Below, one piece after another: positions 48,684 through 58,115 of a stretch of 63,598 bases of DNA. The position numbers and the translations under genes were made by a program. The notes below the pieces were generated by a model. It had not been told where the DNA came from. It searched no databases and was given only the letters and a program-made list of their open reading frames with translations. How positions within the stretch are numbered: the stretch's first letter is position 1; each line of letters opens with the position of its first letter. Source of the DNA: an uncultured Ectothiorhodospiraceae bacterium (GTDB lineage: Bacteria; Pseudomonadota; Gammaproteobacteria; UBA6429; Thiohalophilaceae); the NCBI GenBank assembly GCA_947258695.1, contig CAMYJG010000008.1:1-63598 (forward strand). Reading direction: 5' to 3'.

Positions 48684-49010
48684 ATCGATGGCGCATTCTA
48701 CGGCATTTACCGGAGTATTAGCAAGCATTAATGCGAATTATCTGTAAATTAGCATGGCAAAATGCACCAAAATTGGGTGCAAAAATCCTAACTTTTTGAA
48801 ATATTAGACTGAATCAAGACTCACTAATAATTTCACGCTACAATTACCTTAGTTGCAAAATATAAATTGCATTTTGCATATAAAACTGAGTTTTGTTATT
48901 TGTGAGTACAATAAAGTCGTGATTTTGTTGTCTTTTAAATAGCTGCAACTTTTACATAAAAATAAACACTGTCCGAATTTGAAAACGGACTGTTTTAAGG
49001 AGTCTTATTG
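48684..49010 (+). promoter_or_regulatory. Region between tRNA-fMet and soxY
   Basis: A 327-base AT-rich gap without a gene. It holds the inverted repeat TGCACC-AAAATTG-GGTGCA (about 48763-48781), which resembles an NtrC-type site but with a wider centre, several TTGCA words, and the hairpin GTCCG...CGGAC at 48971-48990 followed by TGTTTT. It must carry the soxYZ promoter and the tRNA promoter on the other strand. Confidence 0.45.
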
Positions 49011-49481
49011 ATGGATACCACGCGTCGAATTATTCTCAAAGCGACTATGGCTGCGGGTACGCTTGCTGTTGCAGCTGGGGCGAATCTATTAACACCAAGT
49101 ACAGTTTTGGCGGCCTGGCCAGCTAAAGCTTTTAAAGCCAAGAAAATGGATGAAGCAATGAACGCCATTTCTGGTAAAGCAAAACCAGCTCCAAGTGGTG
49201 ATATCACGGTGAAAGCACCGGATATTGCTGAAAACGGGGCCGTTGTTTCAGTTGAAGTTAAAACAACATTACCTAAAGTAGAAAGTATTTCCATTTATGT
49301 TCCAGCGAACGCTTTCCCACTATCTGCGAGTTACATTTTATCTAATCAAATGGAAACTGCGATTACAGGCCGTATCAAAATGGCTAAAACTGCAGATGTT
49401 GTTGCTGTTGTTAAGTCGAATGGTAAGCTTTATACCGCTAAAAAAGGCGTTAAAGTGACCTTAGGTGGTTGTGGCGGTTAA
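49011..49481 (+). CDS. soxY: Sulfur-carrier protein SoxY
   Basis: Periplasmic protein that carries sulfur intermediates on a C-terminal Cys during thiosulfate oxidation. It has 156 residues. The N-terminus is a twin-arginine signal (TRRIILKATMAAGTLAVAAG), so it is exported folded, probably with SoxZ bound. The C-terminus ends in the invariant swinging arm GGCGG. The ATG at 49011 has AAGGAG eight bases upstream; a TTG one codon earlier is not needed. soxZ follows 50 bases later. SoxAX, SoxB and SoxCD are not in the window. Confidence 0.96.
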   Translation: MDTTRRIILKATMAAGTLAVAAGANLLTPSTVLAAWPAKAFKAKKMDEAMNAISGKAKPAPSGDITVKAPDIAENGAVVSVEVKTTLPKVESISIYVPANAFPLSASYILSNQMETAITGRIKMAKTADVVAVVKSNGKLYTAKKGVKVTLGGCGG

Positions 49482-49531
49482 TCGTTGTTTAACATTATTA
49501 TTGATTAAAGAATTTACTGAAGGACATTATC

Positions 49532-49846
49532 ATGGCTAGAAAGATGAAAATTCGTGCTTGGGATAACGGTAAGAACACGTCGATTAAAGCGATTATCTTC
49601 CACCCAATGGAAACAGGTTTACGTAAAGATAAAAAAACAGGTAAAAAGATTCCTGGACATTACATTACAGAAGTTAACTGTGAGCATAATGGAAAAAACA
49701 TACTCACCTGCCTCTGGGGACCGGGTGTCTCAAAAAATCCTTTTCTTGCGTTTAGTTTCAATGGCGCAAAAAAAGGTGACAGCGTTAAAATAAGCTGGGT
49801 TGATAACCAGGGTGGTAAAGGTGGTTCAACTGCAAAAATTGGCTAG
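49532..49846 (+). CDS. soxZ: Sulfur-carrier partner SoxZ
   Basis: Partner of SoxY, with which it forms the SoxYZ carrier complex. It has 104 residues, the family length, starting MARKMKIRAWDNGKNTSIKA. It has an immunoglobulin-like beta fold (HPMETGLRKDKKTGKKIPGH, then FLAFSFNGAKKGDSVKISW). It has no signal peptide, as expected if it is carried out with Tat-exported SoxY. A strong terminator ends this two-gene operon. Confidence 0.96.
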   Translation: MARKMKIRAWDNGKNTSIKAIIFHPMETGLRKDKKTGKKIPGHYITEVNCEHNGKNILTCLWGPGVSKNPFLAFSFNGAKKGDSVKISWVDNQGGKGGSTAKIG

Positions 49847-49873
49847 TTAATCACTTAATTTACACTGCTGAAA

Positions 49874-49898
49874 AAGGCGCACTTAGTGCGCCTTTTTT
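49874..49898 (+). terminator. Rho-independent terminator after soxZ
   Basis: Stem AAGGCGCAC / GTGCGCCTT with loop TTA, followed by a run of T residues. Confidence 0.94.
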
Positions 49899-50119
49899 AT
49901 TGCCTGCCGATAAATAATACTCCTCAGCTTCTTGTGCTACTTGTAAAAAGTGAACTGGTACACAAAATTTGTCTGATAGCCTGAAATATTTAGCATTATT
50001 AGGGACATAGCTTTAGATATTTCATAAATTGTCGATAAGTTCTATGTATTAAAAGGTATACAGTGATAGCCTGATTGTTGGCTATATCATGATGTGTCTT
50101 AATCGATAAGTGAATTTCT

Positions 50120-50626
50120 ATGATGAAAAAAATTATTACAGTATGCAGCGCATTGATTTTATTGACCCCATTAACTTGTTGGTCAGCTGGAATGTCCAGG
50201 GAACAGATTAAAGGGCTTGATGAGCAGGTACAGGAAATTAAAAAAGATGTACTGGCTATCTCAGCAGAGCTTCAACTATTAGAAGAAAAGTTACTCTATC
50301 CCTCTACCAGCCAGGTTTCACTTTTTGTTTCAGTGGCCAAAGGTAGTAACTACATTCCAGACGCGATGCAAATAAAGCTTAATGGAAAAAAAGTGGCTCA
50401 TCATATTTATAGTTTTAAAGAAGTTAATGCTATGAGTCGTGGTGGTGTGCAGCGGATTTATACCGGAAATATTCGCGGTGGTGAACATCGATTGGATATC
50501 AGTGTTATTGGAAAAAGTAGTGGCAGTAAGTCTAAACAACAAACAACATATACTTTGAATAAAGGTGTTGGCCCCAAATTAGTTGAAATTAATTTAGGTA
50601 CTGCAATCACAATAAAAGATCGATAA
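50120..50626 (+). CDS. Exported coiled-coil protein, first gene of the envelope cluster
   Basis: A 168-residue protein with a Sec signal peptide (cleavage after CWSA, about residue 23; ATG at 50123 is an alternative start). Mature residues 24-62 form a likely coiled coil (REQIKGLDEQVQEIKKDV). The rest is beta-rich with the pattern SLFVSVAKGSNYIPDAMQIK and GGEHRLDISVIG, similar in style to PEGA-like or immunoglobulin-like modules. No clear homologue was recognised. It lies three bases before the next gene and is almost certainly co-transcribed with the TPR and TolQR-like genes. Function unknown; periplasmic location inferred. Confidence 0.75.
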   Translation: MMKKIITVCSALILLTPLTCWSAGMSREQIKGLDEQVQEIKKDVLAISAELQLLEEKLLYPSTSQVSLFVSVAKGSNYIPDAMQIKLNGKKVAHHIYSFKEVNAMSRGGVQRIYTGNIRGGEHRLDISVIGKSSGSKSKQQTTYTLNKGVGPKLVEINLGTAITIKDR

Positions 50627-50629
50627 GTT

Positions 50630-52585
50630 TTGAATACAAAAGTTTTCATATTATTAGCTGTCTTCGTTTCCAGTTCAGTAATAGCGAAAGATAGCGCTGA
50701 TGTTAAAAAAGATCTCTTTTTTAGCGAGGGCTTATATTATGCTTATCAAGAGCAGTATTTTGATGCGATTAGTAAAATAGATGCTGAGCTGGGTCAATAC
50801 TATGGTCTGGATGAACCTGAACTTAATTCACTTCATTTTTATTTGAATCATGCCGAGTTTTCTATTGGTGATTTTGAGCTTTATTACCGTATGCATAACC
50901 GGGCTGGTCGAGCCATTAAGTCGGTACTTGAAGGAAATGTCGAAGATGTTATCAGAAATGATGCTGCTTACCGTCTTGCAAAAATTTATCATCAGAAACA
51001 GCAACCCATCAACGCCTTGCATACCATACAGCGTATTAAAGGCGAAGTAGCCGAAAAAATAAAATACGACCTGGAGCTATTAAAAGCACAAATCTATATT
51101 TCGAACGCTAAATTTACAGATGCTATTGAAGTACTTGAAAGTATAGAAAGTGAAACAGCAGTTGCCGGATATGCCAGTTATAACCTGGCTATTGCCTATA
51201 TCGGTAATAATGAAACCGCTAAGGGAATCTTACAACTTGATCGGGCAGGGCAGGTTAACTCATCAGATAAAGCTGTATTAGCCATGCGGGACAAGGCCAA
51301 CCTTGCGCTTGGTTATAAATTAATGGAAAACAAGCAACCTGAACGTGCCGCAAAATATTTTGAGCGCATCCGGTTAGATGGACCATTTTCAAACAGGGCG
51401 TTACTGGGGTCCGGTTGGGCAGCGGTTGCAGCCGAAAAATTTAAACAGGCTATCGTGCCGTGGAGCATACTTGCCAAACGAAACGTAACCAATCAATCGG
51501 TACAGGAAGTGTTGCTAGGTTTACCTTTTGCTTATGGCAAACTTGAGGCACATGGCAAGGCTGCTGTTTTATATGGCAAAGCGCTGGATATATATAGCAA
51601 AGAGTTAGCAAATCTGGATAATTCAATTAAATCTATCCGTGAAGGCAAGTTTCTGGAAGCTGTTGTACGTGAAGAATTTAGAAAAGATAAAAACTGGTTG
51701 ATTAATTTACGTAATTTACCTGATGCTCCTGAAACACATTATCTCATGCAATTGTTGGCATCGAATGATTTCCAGGAATCTTTAAAGAATTATTTTGACC
51801 TGGATGATCTTGGGAAAAAAATTAAATCATGGGATGGACACCTGGATTCTTATACTGAGGTGATCGGACACCGCCGTAATTATTACACCCCGTTGTTTCC
51901 ACCTATGCAGGAAAAATTTCGTTTACTCGATTCCAGAATGAAACTTCGTTTGGCTCAGCGTAAAAAAATTGCTGACAGGCTAAATAAAATGTTGATAGCC
52001 CCAAGACCGGATTACCTGGCTAAAGTTAATGAACGAATAGCGCTTAATAATATTTATGGAATAGAAAAAAAATATAAAACGGGTAAAAACTCTTCCTCTG
52101 ATATTGATGATCGGATTAGTCGCTTAAAAGGTGTGATTCAATGGAATATTGAAACCGAGTACCAGGACAGGTTTACTGAGGCAGACAAAAATCTGCGTGC
52201 ATTGAATGAGCACATTGAAGAACTGGACAGGAAATACCGTTCATTTGTCAGAACACGCCAGGCGGCGACTCAAAGTTTTATTGGTTATGATGATCAAATT
52301 CGCCAGTTAAAAAATCGTATTCGTTTTGCCAGTGAAAAAATTGAATTACTACTGGCCAGGCAGGGACATTTCCTGGAACAGATGTCGATTAGTGAACTCG
52401 AGAACAGGCGTAAGCGAATTGAAGCATTACAAATAAAAGCCCGCTTCTCGGTGGCTGAAAGTTATGATCGAGCGGTTAAGAAACAACAAAATTTAGAATT
52501 GGAAAAACAAAAACAGGAGTCATTAAAAAATAAACCGGAAAGTAAACCAGCTTCTGAAAAAGACAAGCCTGAAGGTAATAAATAA
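50630..52585 (+). CDS. Exported TPR and coiled-coil protein (TTG start)
   Basis: A 651-residue protein starting at TTG 50630. The signal peptide MNTKVFILLAVFVSSSVIA is cleaved before KDS. Residues about 30-330 show helical TPR-like repeats (FFSEGLYYAYQEQYFDAISK, IYHQKQQPINALHTIQRIKG, YNLAIAYIGNNETAKGILQL). Residues about 440-630 are long charged helices, probably coiled coil, ending in a Lys/Glu/Pro-rich tail. Overlapping its stop (one base) is the 1044-residue TPR lipoprotein. Periplasmic scaffold by inference; the layout resembles TPR proteins of the myxobacterial Glt apparatus, but no ortholog is claimed. Confidence 0.82.
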   Translation: MNTKVFILLAVFVSSSVIAKDSADVKKDLFFSEGLYYAYQEQYFDAISKIDAELGQYYGLDEPELNSLHFYLNHAEFSIGDFELYYRMHNRAGRAIKSVLEGNVEDVIRNDAAYRLAKIYHQKQQPINALHTIQRIKGEVAEKIKYDLELLKAQIYISNAKFTDAIEVLESIESETAVAGYASYNLAIAYIGNNETAKGILQLDRAGQVNSSDKAVLAMRDKANLALGYKLMENKQPERAAKYFERIRLDGPFSNRALLGSGWAAVAAEKFKQAIVPWSILAKRNVTNQSVQEVLLGLPFAYGKLEAHGKAAVLYGKALDIYSKELANLDNSIKSIREGKFLEAVVREEFRKDKNWLINLRNLPDAPETHYLMQLLASNDFQESLKNYFDLDDLGKKIKSWDGHLDSYTEVIGHRRNYYTPLFPPMQEKFRLLDSRMKLRLAQRKKIADRLNKMLIAPRPDYLAKVNERIALNNIYGIEKKYKTGKNSSSDIDDRISRLKGVIQWNIETEYQDRFTEADKNLRALNEHIEELDRKYRSFVRTRQAATQSFIGYDDQIRQLKNRIRFASEKIELLLARQGHFLEQMSISELENRRKRIEALQIKARFSVAESYDRAVKKQQNLELEKQKQESLKNKPESKPASEKDKPEGNK

Positions 52586-55500
52586 TGCAGTTTAAATTAT
52601 TAATACTATTACCTGTCGTTTTAATTATTAATGCCTGCGCAATTTCTGAGCAGGGAACGATTGCTGACTTACGGGATGTTGATGTCGAAATAGTAGATAC
52701 TCGTATTGATGGTGGTCTTGAAAAGGCCATGAAAAGTTATCAAAAATTTCTTGAGCAAACCCCGGAGTCAGCCAGAACTCCGGATGCGATACGCCGTTTA
52801 GCTGATCTGAATATCGAAAAAGAATACGGTGTTGTAGAGGAAACTAAACCCGTTAAACCTACAGCAACTAAAGAAATTGTAAAACCTGCCAAACAATCTG
52901 TTGTAGCCGCGGTAGGGAAATCCAAATCTAAATCCAAGCCAGAAGATAAACCAAATAAAATTGCTAATGTTAAATCTGAATCGGTTAAACAGTTTGAGAA
53001 GCGTGCTGCAGGTAAGGAAAAAATAAAAGCCGCGAAAAGCTCAGGTGTTATTCCTTTACCTAAAGGCGCAAATATCGATGATTTACAAACCGCCGGTGCA
53101 AAAAAAGCGATTCGGTTGTATAAAAAATTACTGAAAAAGTTTCCATTATACGAGCATAAAGACCAGGTTCTATACCAGCTTTCACGGGCCTATGAAGAAA
53201 TCGGCCAGGTTGAAGCAGCAATGAAAGTGATGAACCAGCTTGTCCGGAAATATCCCGCTTCTCGTCATTTTCCGGAAGTACAGTTCAGGCGAGCTGAGTA
53301 TTATTTTACCCGTAAAAAGTATCTGGATGCTGAAGATGCCTATAAATCAATTATTAAAATAGGTAAGGGTACTGAATTTTATGAATTGGCTTTATATAAA
53401 CAAGGCTGGACATTTTATAAACAGGACCTGTATGAAGATGGGCTCAATCATTTTATTGCTTTACTCGACTTAAAAGTCAGTATTGGTTATGACTTTGCGC
53501 AGACAGATGACAAAGCTGAAAAGAAACGGATGGATGACACTTTTCGTGTTATCAGTCTGAGTTTTTCAAACCTGGGTGGAGCGGATACGGTTATTTCTTA
53601 CTTTAAGAAAATTGGTTCAAAAAGTTATGAAAGCGATATTTATAGTTTCTTAGCAGAATTTTACCTGGATAAACGGCGTTATAGTGATGCGGCATTAACC
53701 TATAAAGCCTTTATTGATAATAACCAGTATCACAAGCTCGCGCCACATTTTAGTATGCGAATGATAGAAATTTACCATAAAGGTAATTTCCCCAAGCTGG
53801 TTATCGAGGCTAAAAAACATTATGCCTCGTCTTATGGTGTGAATAAGGATTACTGGAAATATTATAATATTAAAGAACATCCCCAGGTTGTTAAATTCTT
53901 AAAAACTAATATTATTGATTTAGCTAATCATTACCATGCTATTTACCAGGATCCTCGCTATCTTGCAAAAAAGAAGAAAAACTTTCAGGATGCCTCATAC
54001 TGGTATAAAGAATTTTTGCGTTCTTTTCCTAAGGATCTGCAGTCACCTGAAATCAATTACTTACTGGCAGATTTATACCTGGAGAATAAAAATTATTTAG
54101 ATGCGGCTAAGGAGTATGAGAAAACAGCTTATAAATATCCTGTTAATAAGAAATCATCGAAAGCCGGTTACGCTGCGGTTTATGCATACCGTGAACACCT
54201 GAAAAGGGTACCTCAACATCAGAAAAGAAGAATTAAACGTGAAGTTATACGCACATCATTAACGTTTGTTGATGTCTTTCCAAAGCATGACAAAGCAGCT
54301 GTTATTCTTACTGCAGCCGCAGATAACTTGTATGAAATGAAAGATTTTCAACCGGCTATTAATACGGCTCATCAATTAATAAAGCAATACCCAAAATCTA
54401 AGCTGTCACTGCGTCGTTCTGCATGGTTAGTCATCGCGTATTCATCATTTGATATTCTAAAATATAAAGATTCTGAATTGGCCTATTTACAAGTGTTAAA
54501 TATGCCGAGTAAAAATAAAAAAACACGTAAAAAACTGGTAGAAAATTTAGCTGCTGCTGTTTATAAACAAGGTGAAGCTGCTAATAAACTATCGAAATAT
54601 AAATTGGCTGCTGAACATTTTCTTAGAATACGTCAATTAGCACCAGGCTCTAAAATTCTCTCAACGGCTGAATATGATGCAGCGACCGCACTGATTAAAC
54701 TTAAAGACTGGCCTAAAGCGGCAGAGGTTTTATTGACGTTCAGAAAAAACTATCCCAAGCATAAGCTTCAGGCTGAAGTCACTAAGAAAATTGCCTATGT
54801 ATACCGGGAAGATAAACAGTATTTACAGGCGGCTAAAGAGTTTGAACGCATTTTCGCACAGGCTAAAACCCGGCAAATACAGCGTGAGTCTTTACAAATT
54901 GCAGCAGAGTTATATAAAAAAATACCGGATCAAAAAAATACATTACGTATTTATAAACGCTACGTAAGATATTTCCCTAAACCGTTGGAAGAAGCGCTTG
55001 AAATACACAGTAATATTGCAAAGATATATAAGGATAATAACGAACATAAGAAACACCTGAAAACGCTTAAATATATTATCAAAGCCGATGCAAAAGCAGG
55101 ATCGGCTCGCACCGAGCGCACTCGTTACCTTGCTGGGATTGCCTCATTATCAATTATCGAACCCATCTATGATGAATTTGTTGCAATTAAACTCAACCGT
55201 CCGTTTAAACGTAATTTAAAGAAAAAGCAAAAGAAGCTGAAACGTAATATTCGTAAATATAATAAGCTGGTTGATTACCATGTCGGAGATGTCACTGCTG
55301 CTGCTACGTATTACATTGCAGAAACTTACTATCATTTTAGTCGAGCATTATTGGAGTCAGAGCGCCCAAAAAACCTAAACGAGCTGGAATTGGAACAATA
55401 TAATTTAATTCTTGAAGATCAGGCTTATCCATTTGAAGAAAAGGGTATCAATATTCACAAGAAAAATATCGAACTGCTTTCTGCTGGTGTTTATAGTCAG

Positions 55501-55719
55501 TGGATAGAGAAAAGTTTGGCTAAATTGGCTGTTTTGGTGCCAGGTCGTTATGCCAAGCATGAATTAAGTACTGGTGTCATCGATACGATCATGGAATACG
55601 AATATGAGGTGGATGATGTCAGTTCACCACCAGCTGCTGTGGTTTCACAAAATGAGCAATTGAAGTCTGAATCAGAGCTAGCCTCAGAACAAAAACAAGA
55701 CTCAAATACAAGCAATTAG
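52585..55719 (+). CDS. Giant TPR outer-membrane lipoprotein
   Basis: A 1044-residue protein with lipobox INAC, lipidated Cys18 and Ala at +2, so outer-membrane sorting is expected. A Lys/Pro/Ser-rich linker spans about residues 85-160. Residues 170-890 then hold many TPR units, such as YKKLLKKFPLYEHKDQVLYQ, YELALYKQGWTFYKQDLYED and AAEVLLTFRKNYPKHKLQAE. A charged tail ends in Glu/Ser/Gln. Large TPR proteins of this kind (AgmU/GltD) are part of the Agl-Glt machine; similarity in architecture is seen, orthology is not shown. The stop is followed by a 290-base gap before the next cluster gene. Confidence 0.85.
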   Translation: MQFKLLILLPVVLIINACAISEQGTIADLRDVDVEIVDTRIDGGLEKAMKSYQKFLEQTPESARTPDAIRRLADLNIEKEYGVVEETKPVKPTATKEIVKPAKQSVVAAVGKSKSKSKPEDKPNKIANVKSESVKQFEKRAAGKEKIKAAKSSGVIPLPKGANIDDLQTAGAKKAIRLYKKLLKKFPLYEHKDQVLYQLSRAYEEIGQVEAAMKVMNQLVRKYPASRHFPEVQFRRAEYYFTRKKYLDAEDAYKSIIKIGKGTEFYELALYKQGWTFYKQDLYEDGLNHFIALLDLKVSIGYDFAQTDDKAEKKRMDDTFRVISLSFSNLGGADTVISYFKKIGSKSYESDIYSFLAEFYLDKRRYSDAALTYKAFIDNNQYHKLAPHFSMRMIEIYHKGNFPKLVIEAKKHYASSYGVNKDYWKYYNIKEHPQVVKFLKTNIIDLANHYHAIYQDPRYLAKKKKNFQDASYWYKEFLRSFPKDLQSPEINYLLADLYLENKNYLDAAKEYEKTAYKYPVNKKSSKAGYAAVYAYREHLKRVPQHQKRRIKREVIRTSLTFVDVFPKHDKAAVILTAAADNLYEMKDFQPAINTAHQLIKQYPKSKLSLRRSAWLVIAYSSFDILKYKDSELAYLQVLNMPSKNKKTRKKLVENLAAAVYKQGEAANKLSKYKLAAEHFLRIRQLAPGSKILSTAEYDAATALIKLKDWPKAAEVLLTFRKNYPKHKLQAEVTKKIAYVYREDKQYLQAAKEFERIFAQAKTRQIQRESLQIAAELYKKIPDQKNTLRIYKRYVRYFPKPLEEALEIHSNIAKIYKDNNEHKKHLKTLKYIIKADAKAGSARTERTRYLAGIASLSIIEPIYDEFVAIKLNRPFKRNLKKKQKKLKRNIRKYNKLVDYHVGDVTAAATYYIAETYYHFSRALLESERPKNLNELELEQYNLILEDQAYPFEEKGINIHKKNIELLSAGVYSQWIEKSLAKLAVLVPGRYAKHELSTGVIDTIMEYEYEVDDVSSPPAAVVSQNEQLKSESELASEQKQDSNTSN

Positions 55720-56009
55720 ATGAGCTATGATCGTTTAAATAACCATGGAAAGATAATGGTTACTGGTAACAAACGACTGGATTTTACTAAAGTGACAGCT
55801 GGTTCACAGTAGTGAATTTATTGACTAAAGCTATTTCTTATATAACCGAAATATAAGGTATAAGTGAGTTGTTATTAGACCTTAAATTTAGTGACTTATT
55901 TCTCATAATAGCAATAAAAACAATAGTTTAGGATTTATTGTTAATAAATAGGATAAACTAGAGTATTACGATAGCCCTTAGTTGGGATTGTGTTTGAAAA
56001 TTAAAGTGT
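55720..56009 (+). promoter_or_regulatory. Gap inside the envelope cluster
   Basis: 290 bases with no gene. Inverted repeats AACCAT...ATGGTT (about 55742-55762) and GTTAC-TG-GTAAC (about 55759-55770) are present, with no T-run terminator. A second promoter may lie here, making two transcription units. Confidence 0.35.
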
Positions 56010-56624
56010 ATGTTTATTACAAATTTCTCTAATTATAAGAAGTATATTGCCGTGTTATTTGCAGCTTTTCTGACGGCTTGTGCTACTACGTCTGGCAATA
56101 AAGCCGTTGTAATTGACAGCGACGATATTGTCATATCTGAAGAGTATGGAATTGATACCGATTTGCGTGAGAAATTTGAGCAGGCTGTTCAGCTAATTAA
56201 GGATAATAAGTATAAGCCCGCTATTGAATTATTAGTTAAGGTGACAGATAAAACCGATAAGCATAGTGCGCCTTATATTAATCTTGCGATTGCTTATTCA
56301 GAATCAGGAAATATACAACAGGCAGAAAAAATTTTATTAAGAGCGATTAAAATTAATCCGCAACACCCGGTCACTAACAACGAGCTTGGTTTACTTTATC
56401 GTAAAACAGGACGCTTTTCAGATGCAAAGAAAACGTATGAAAAAATAGTCAAAAGGTATCCCCAGTTTTTACCTGCAAGAAAAAATTTAGGTATTTTATG
56501 TGATCTATTTATGGCTGATCTGGGTTGTGCTATTTCTCACTATGAAACTTTTCTACAGTATCAGCCCAATGATAAAGAAGTAAAAATCTGGCTGGCTGAT
56601 TTAAAAAGCAGGGCAGGGAAATAA
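56010..56624 (+). CDS. Small TPR outer-membrane lipoprotein
   Basis: A 204-residue protein with lipobox LTAC, Cys24 and Ala at +2, which predicts an outer-membrane lipoprotein. Residues about 55-190 hold three to four TPR units (FEQAVQLIKDNKYKPAIELL, INLAIAYSESGNIQQAEKIL, NELGLLYRKTGRFSDAKKTY). The size and architecture fit PilF- or AglT/GltE-like lipoproteins; here the company of TolQR-like genes favours the second. Its stop overlaps the next start by one base. Confidence 0.82.
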   Translation: MFITNFSNYKKYIAVLFAAFLTACATTSGNKAVVIDSDDIVISEEYGIDTDLREKFEQAVQLIKDNKYKPAIELLVKVTDKTDKHSAPYINLAIAYSESGNIQQAEKILLRAIKINPQHPVTNNELGLLYRKTGRFSDAKKTYEKIVKRYPQFLPARKNLGILCDLFMADLGCAISHYETFLQYQPNDKEVKIWLADLKSRAGK

Positions 56625-56911
56625 TGATGTTGTTAAAGAAAATACTATTAATAACAATTTTTACTTTTGTTGCAAGCCATATAAGTTATGCAGAAAAAAA
56701 GAAAACTGATCAGGCTAAAACCTTATCAGGTATATCAATTATTGGTAATAAAGATGCACCTAAATCTTTGTATATCGTTCCCTGGCGTAGTTCAGATTTA
56801 GGATTCGAAACAGATTTAAATTCAAGCCTTCTTAACGAAGGCCTTCATCCTGTTGACAAGGATGTTTTTATTCGCGAGCTGAATTTCTATGAAATCAGTA
56901 CAGATAAATAA
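56624..56911 (+). CDS. Small exported protein of the envelope cluster
   Basis: A 95-residue protein with a Sec signal peptide ending SHISYA at about residue 23 (ATG at 56627 is an alternative start). The mature part is about 70 residues with the block SGISIIGNKDAPKSLYIVPW near residue 35 and no Cys. I do not recognise a named family. It overlaps the TPR lipoprotein gene by one base and lies 38 bases before the TolQ-like gene. Periplasmic location inferred, function unknown. Confidence 0.7.
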   Translation: MMLLKKILLITIFTFVASHISYAEKKKTDQAKTLSGISIIGNKDAPKSLYIVPWRSSDLGFETDLNSSLLNEGLHPVDKDVFIRELNFYEISTDK

Positions 56912-56949
56912 TTAACATAATTAAAAGTGTAGGTATGAGGTAATAGTTT

Positions 56950-57594
56950 ATGGGTTTTCTATATTCGATAGTGGAATTTATTCAGGCCGGGGGTGCATTT
57001 ATGTATCCCATTCTTATTGTTTTTGCTGTTGGTGGTGCGATTGCAGTAGAACGTATTGTCGTTTTAGCTGCTACCCGAGGGAAAAACAGAAAAATGTGGG
57101 ATAAGTTACATCCTGTGATGGTTGAAGGTGATTTTGACCAGGCACGTTCTATGACAAGTGAAGATGAATCTTTTCTTAGTCAGCTTTTAGGTATGGGCCT
57201 GGCACGAGAAGGTGCGGTACGGCGTCGTGATGATATTGAAATTGCGATGGAAGAAAGCATGATGGAAATTATCCCACAACTTGAGAAACGCACTCCTTAT
57301 GTTGCCTTGTTTGCAAATATATCAACTTTACTTGGGTTACTCGGTACTATCATGGGTTTGATCGAAGCATTTACCGCGGTGGCCAATGCCAACCCGGCAG
57401 AAAAAGCGGACTTATTATCTGCCAGTATCTCGGTTGCGATGAATACCACAGCATTTGGCTTGATGGCTGCTATCCCACTTTTAATAACTCACACTTACTT
57501 AACTTCTAAAACCGGTGAAATTATTGATAGTTTAGAGATGGCATCGGTTAAAACATTAAATATTATTTCTGAATCAGCTAAACGTCAGGGATAA
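56950..57594 (+). CDS. TolQ/ExbB-like proton channel subunit
   Basis: Inner-membrane subunit that forms the pentameric channel around TolR/ExbD-like partners. It has 214 residues with three membrane helices at about 15-40, 117-143 and 158-183. The TM2 block LFANISTLLGLLGTIMGLIE and TM3 block SISVAMNTTAFGLMAAIPLL keep the channel-lining Thr (166/167). A cytoplasmic loop lies between helices 1 and 2. GAGGTAATAG precedes the ATG. Two ExbD-like genes follow directly. It is not next to pal, tolB or exbB-linked receptors, so this is neither ordinary Tol-Pal nor TonB. AglR of Myxococcus is the closest functional parallel. Confidence 0.92.
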   Translation: MGFLYSIVEFIQAGGAFMYPILIVFAVGGAIAVERIVVLAATRGKNRKMWDKLHPVMVEGDFDQARSMTSEDESFLSQLLGMGLAREGAVRRRDDIEIAMEESMMEIIPQLEKRTPYVALFANISTLLGLLGTIMGLIEAFTAVANANPAEKADLLSASISVAMNTTAFGLMAAIPLLITHTYLTSKTGEIIDSLEMASVKTLNIISESAKRQG

Positions 57595-57599
57595 ATATA

Positions 57600-58115
57600 A
57601 TGTCTAGACGACATCACTATAGAAGAAAAGATAAAGAAGTTCCTGAGCTTGATATCACTACCTTTTTAAATTTAATGGTGGTATTGATTCCCTTTCTTTT
57701 AATTTCAGCAGTATTTTCACGAGTCACTGTTCTTGAACTTGATGTGCCTACCGGTGCTGGTGGAGCACAGGAAAAACCAAAGTTAACACTTGAAGTTATT
57801 GTGCGTAAAAAAGGAATTGAAATAGGTAATGGTAAAGGTGTAGTTGCCAGTATGAAAAAAGTGGATGGGAAGTATGATATTCCAACTTTATCTAAATACT
57901 TGCAAAAAATTAAAAAGAACTACCCGGATAAAACAGACGCGACTGTTTTAATGGAACCTAATCTTGAGTATGAATACCTGGTGCTTGTGATGGATGCTGT
58001 GCGTAGCGCAGAAAAAATACCAGAACGTCCTTTGCTTGATATGGAAATAAAACCAAACACTCCTCCGGAGAAAGTCGTTTTGTTTACAGATATTTCAGTT
58101 GGAGACGCACCATAA
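57600..58115 (+). CDS. TolR/ExbD-like subunit 1, Asn at the proton-carrier position
   Basis: A 171-residue protein with a cytoplasmic basic N-terminus, one membrane helix at about residues 22-41 and a periplasmic domain. The helix reads ELDITTFLNLMVVLIPFLLI. Aligned to the ExbD/TolR pattern (T-P-L-I-D-V-M), the essential Asp is Asn24 (AAT at 57669-57671). An Asp is present six residues earlier (D18), outside the usual position. It starts five bases after the TolQ-like gene and overlaps ExbD-like gene 2 by one base. It may pair with that second, Asp-bearing subunit. Confidence 0.9.
   Translation: MSRRHHYRRKDKEVPELDITTFLNLMVVLIPFLLISAVFSRVTVLELDVPTGAGGAQEKPKLTLEVIVRKKGIEIGNGKGVVASMKKVDGKYDIPTLSKYLQKIKKNYPDKTDATVLMEPNLEYEYLVLVMDAVRSAEKIPERPLLDMEIKPNTPPEKVVLFTDISVGDAP

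Noticed and set aside
48763-48781. NtrC-like box TGCACC...GGTGCA before soxY
   Set aside because: The arms match, but the centre is seven bases instead of five. It is kept only as a possible inverted repeat.
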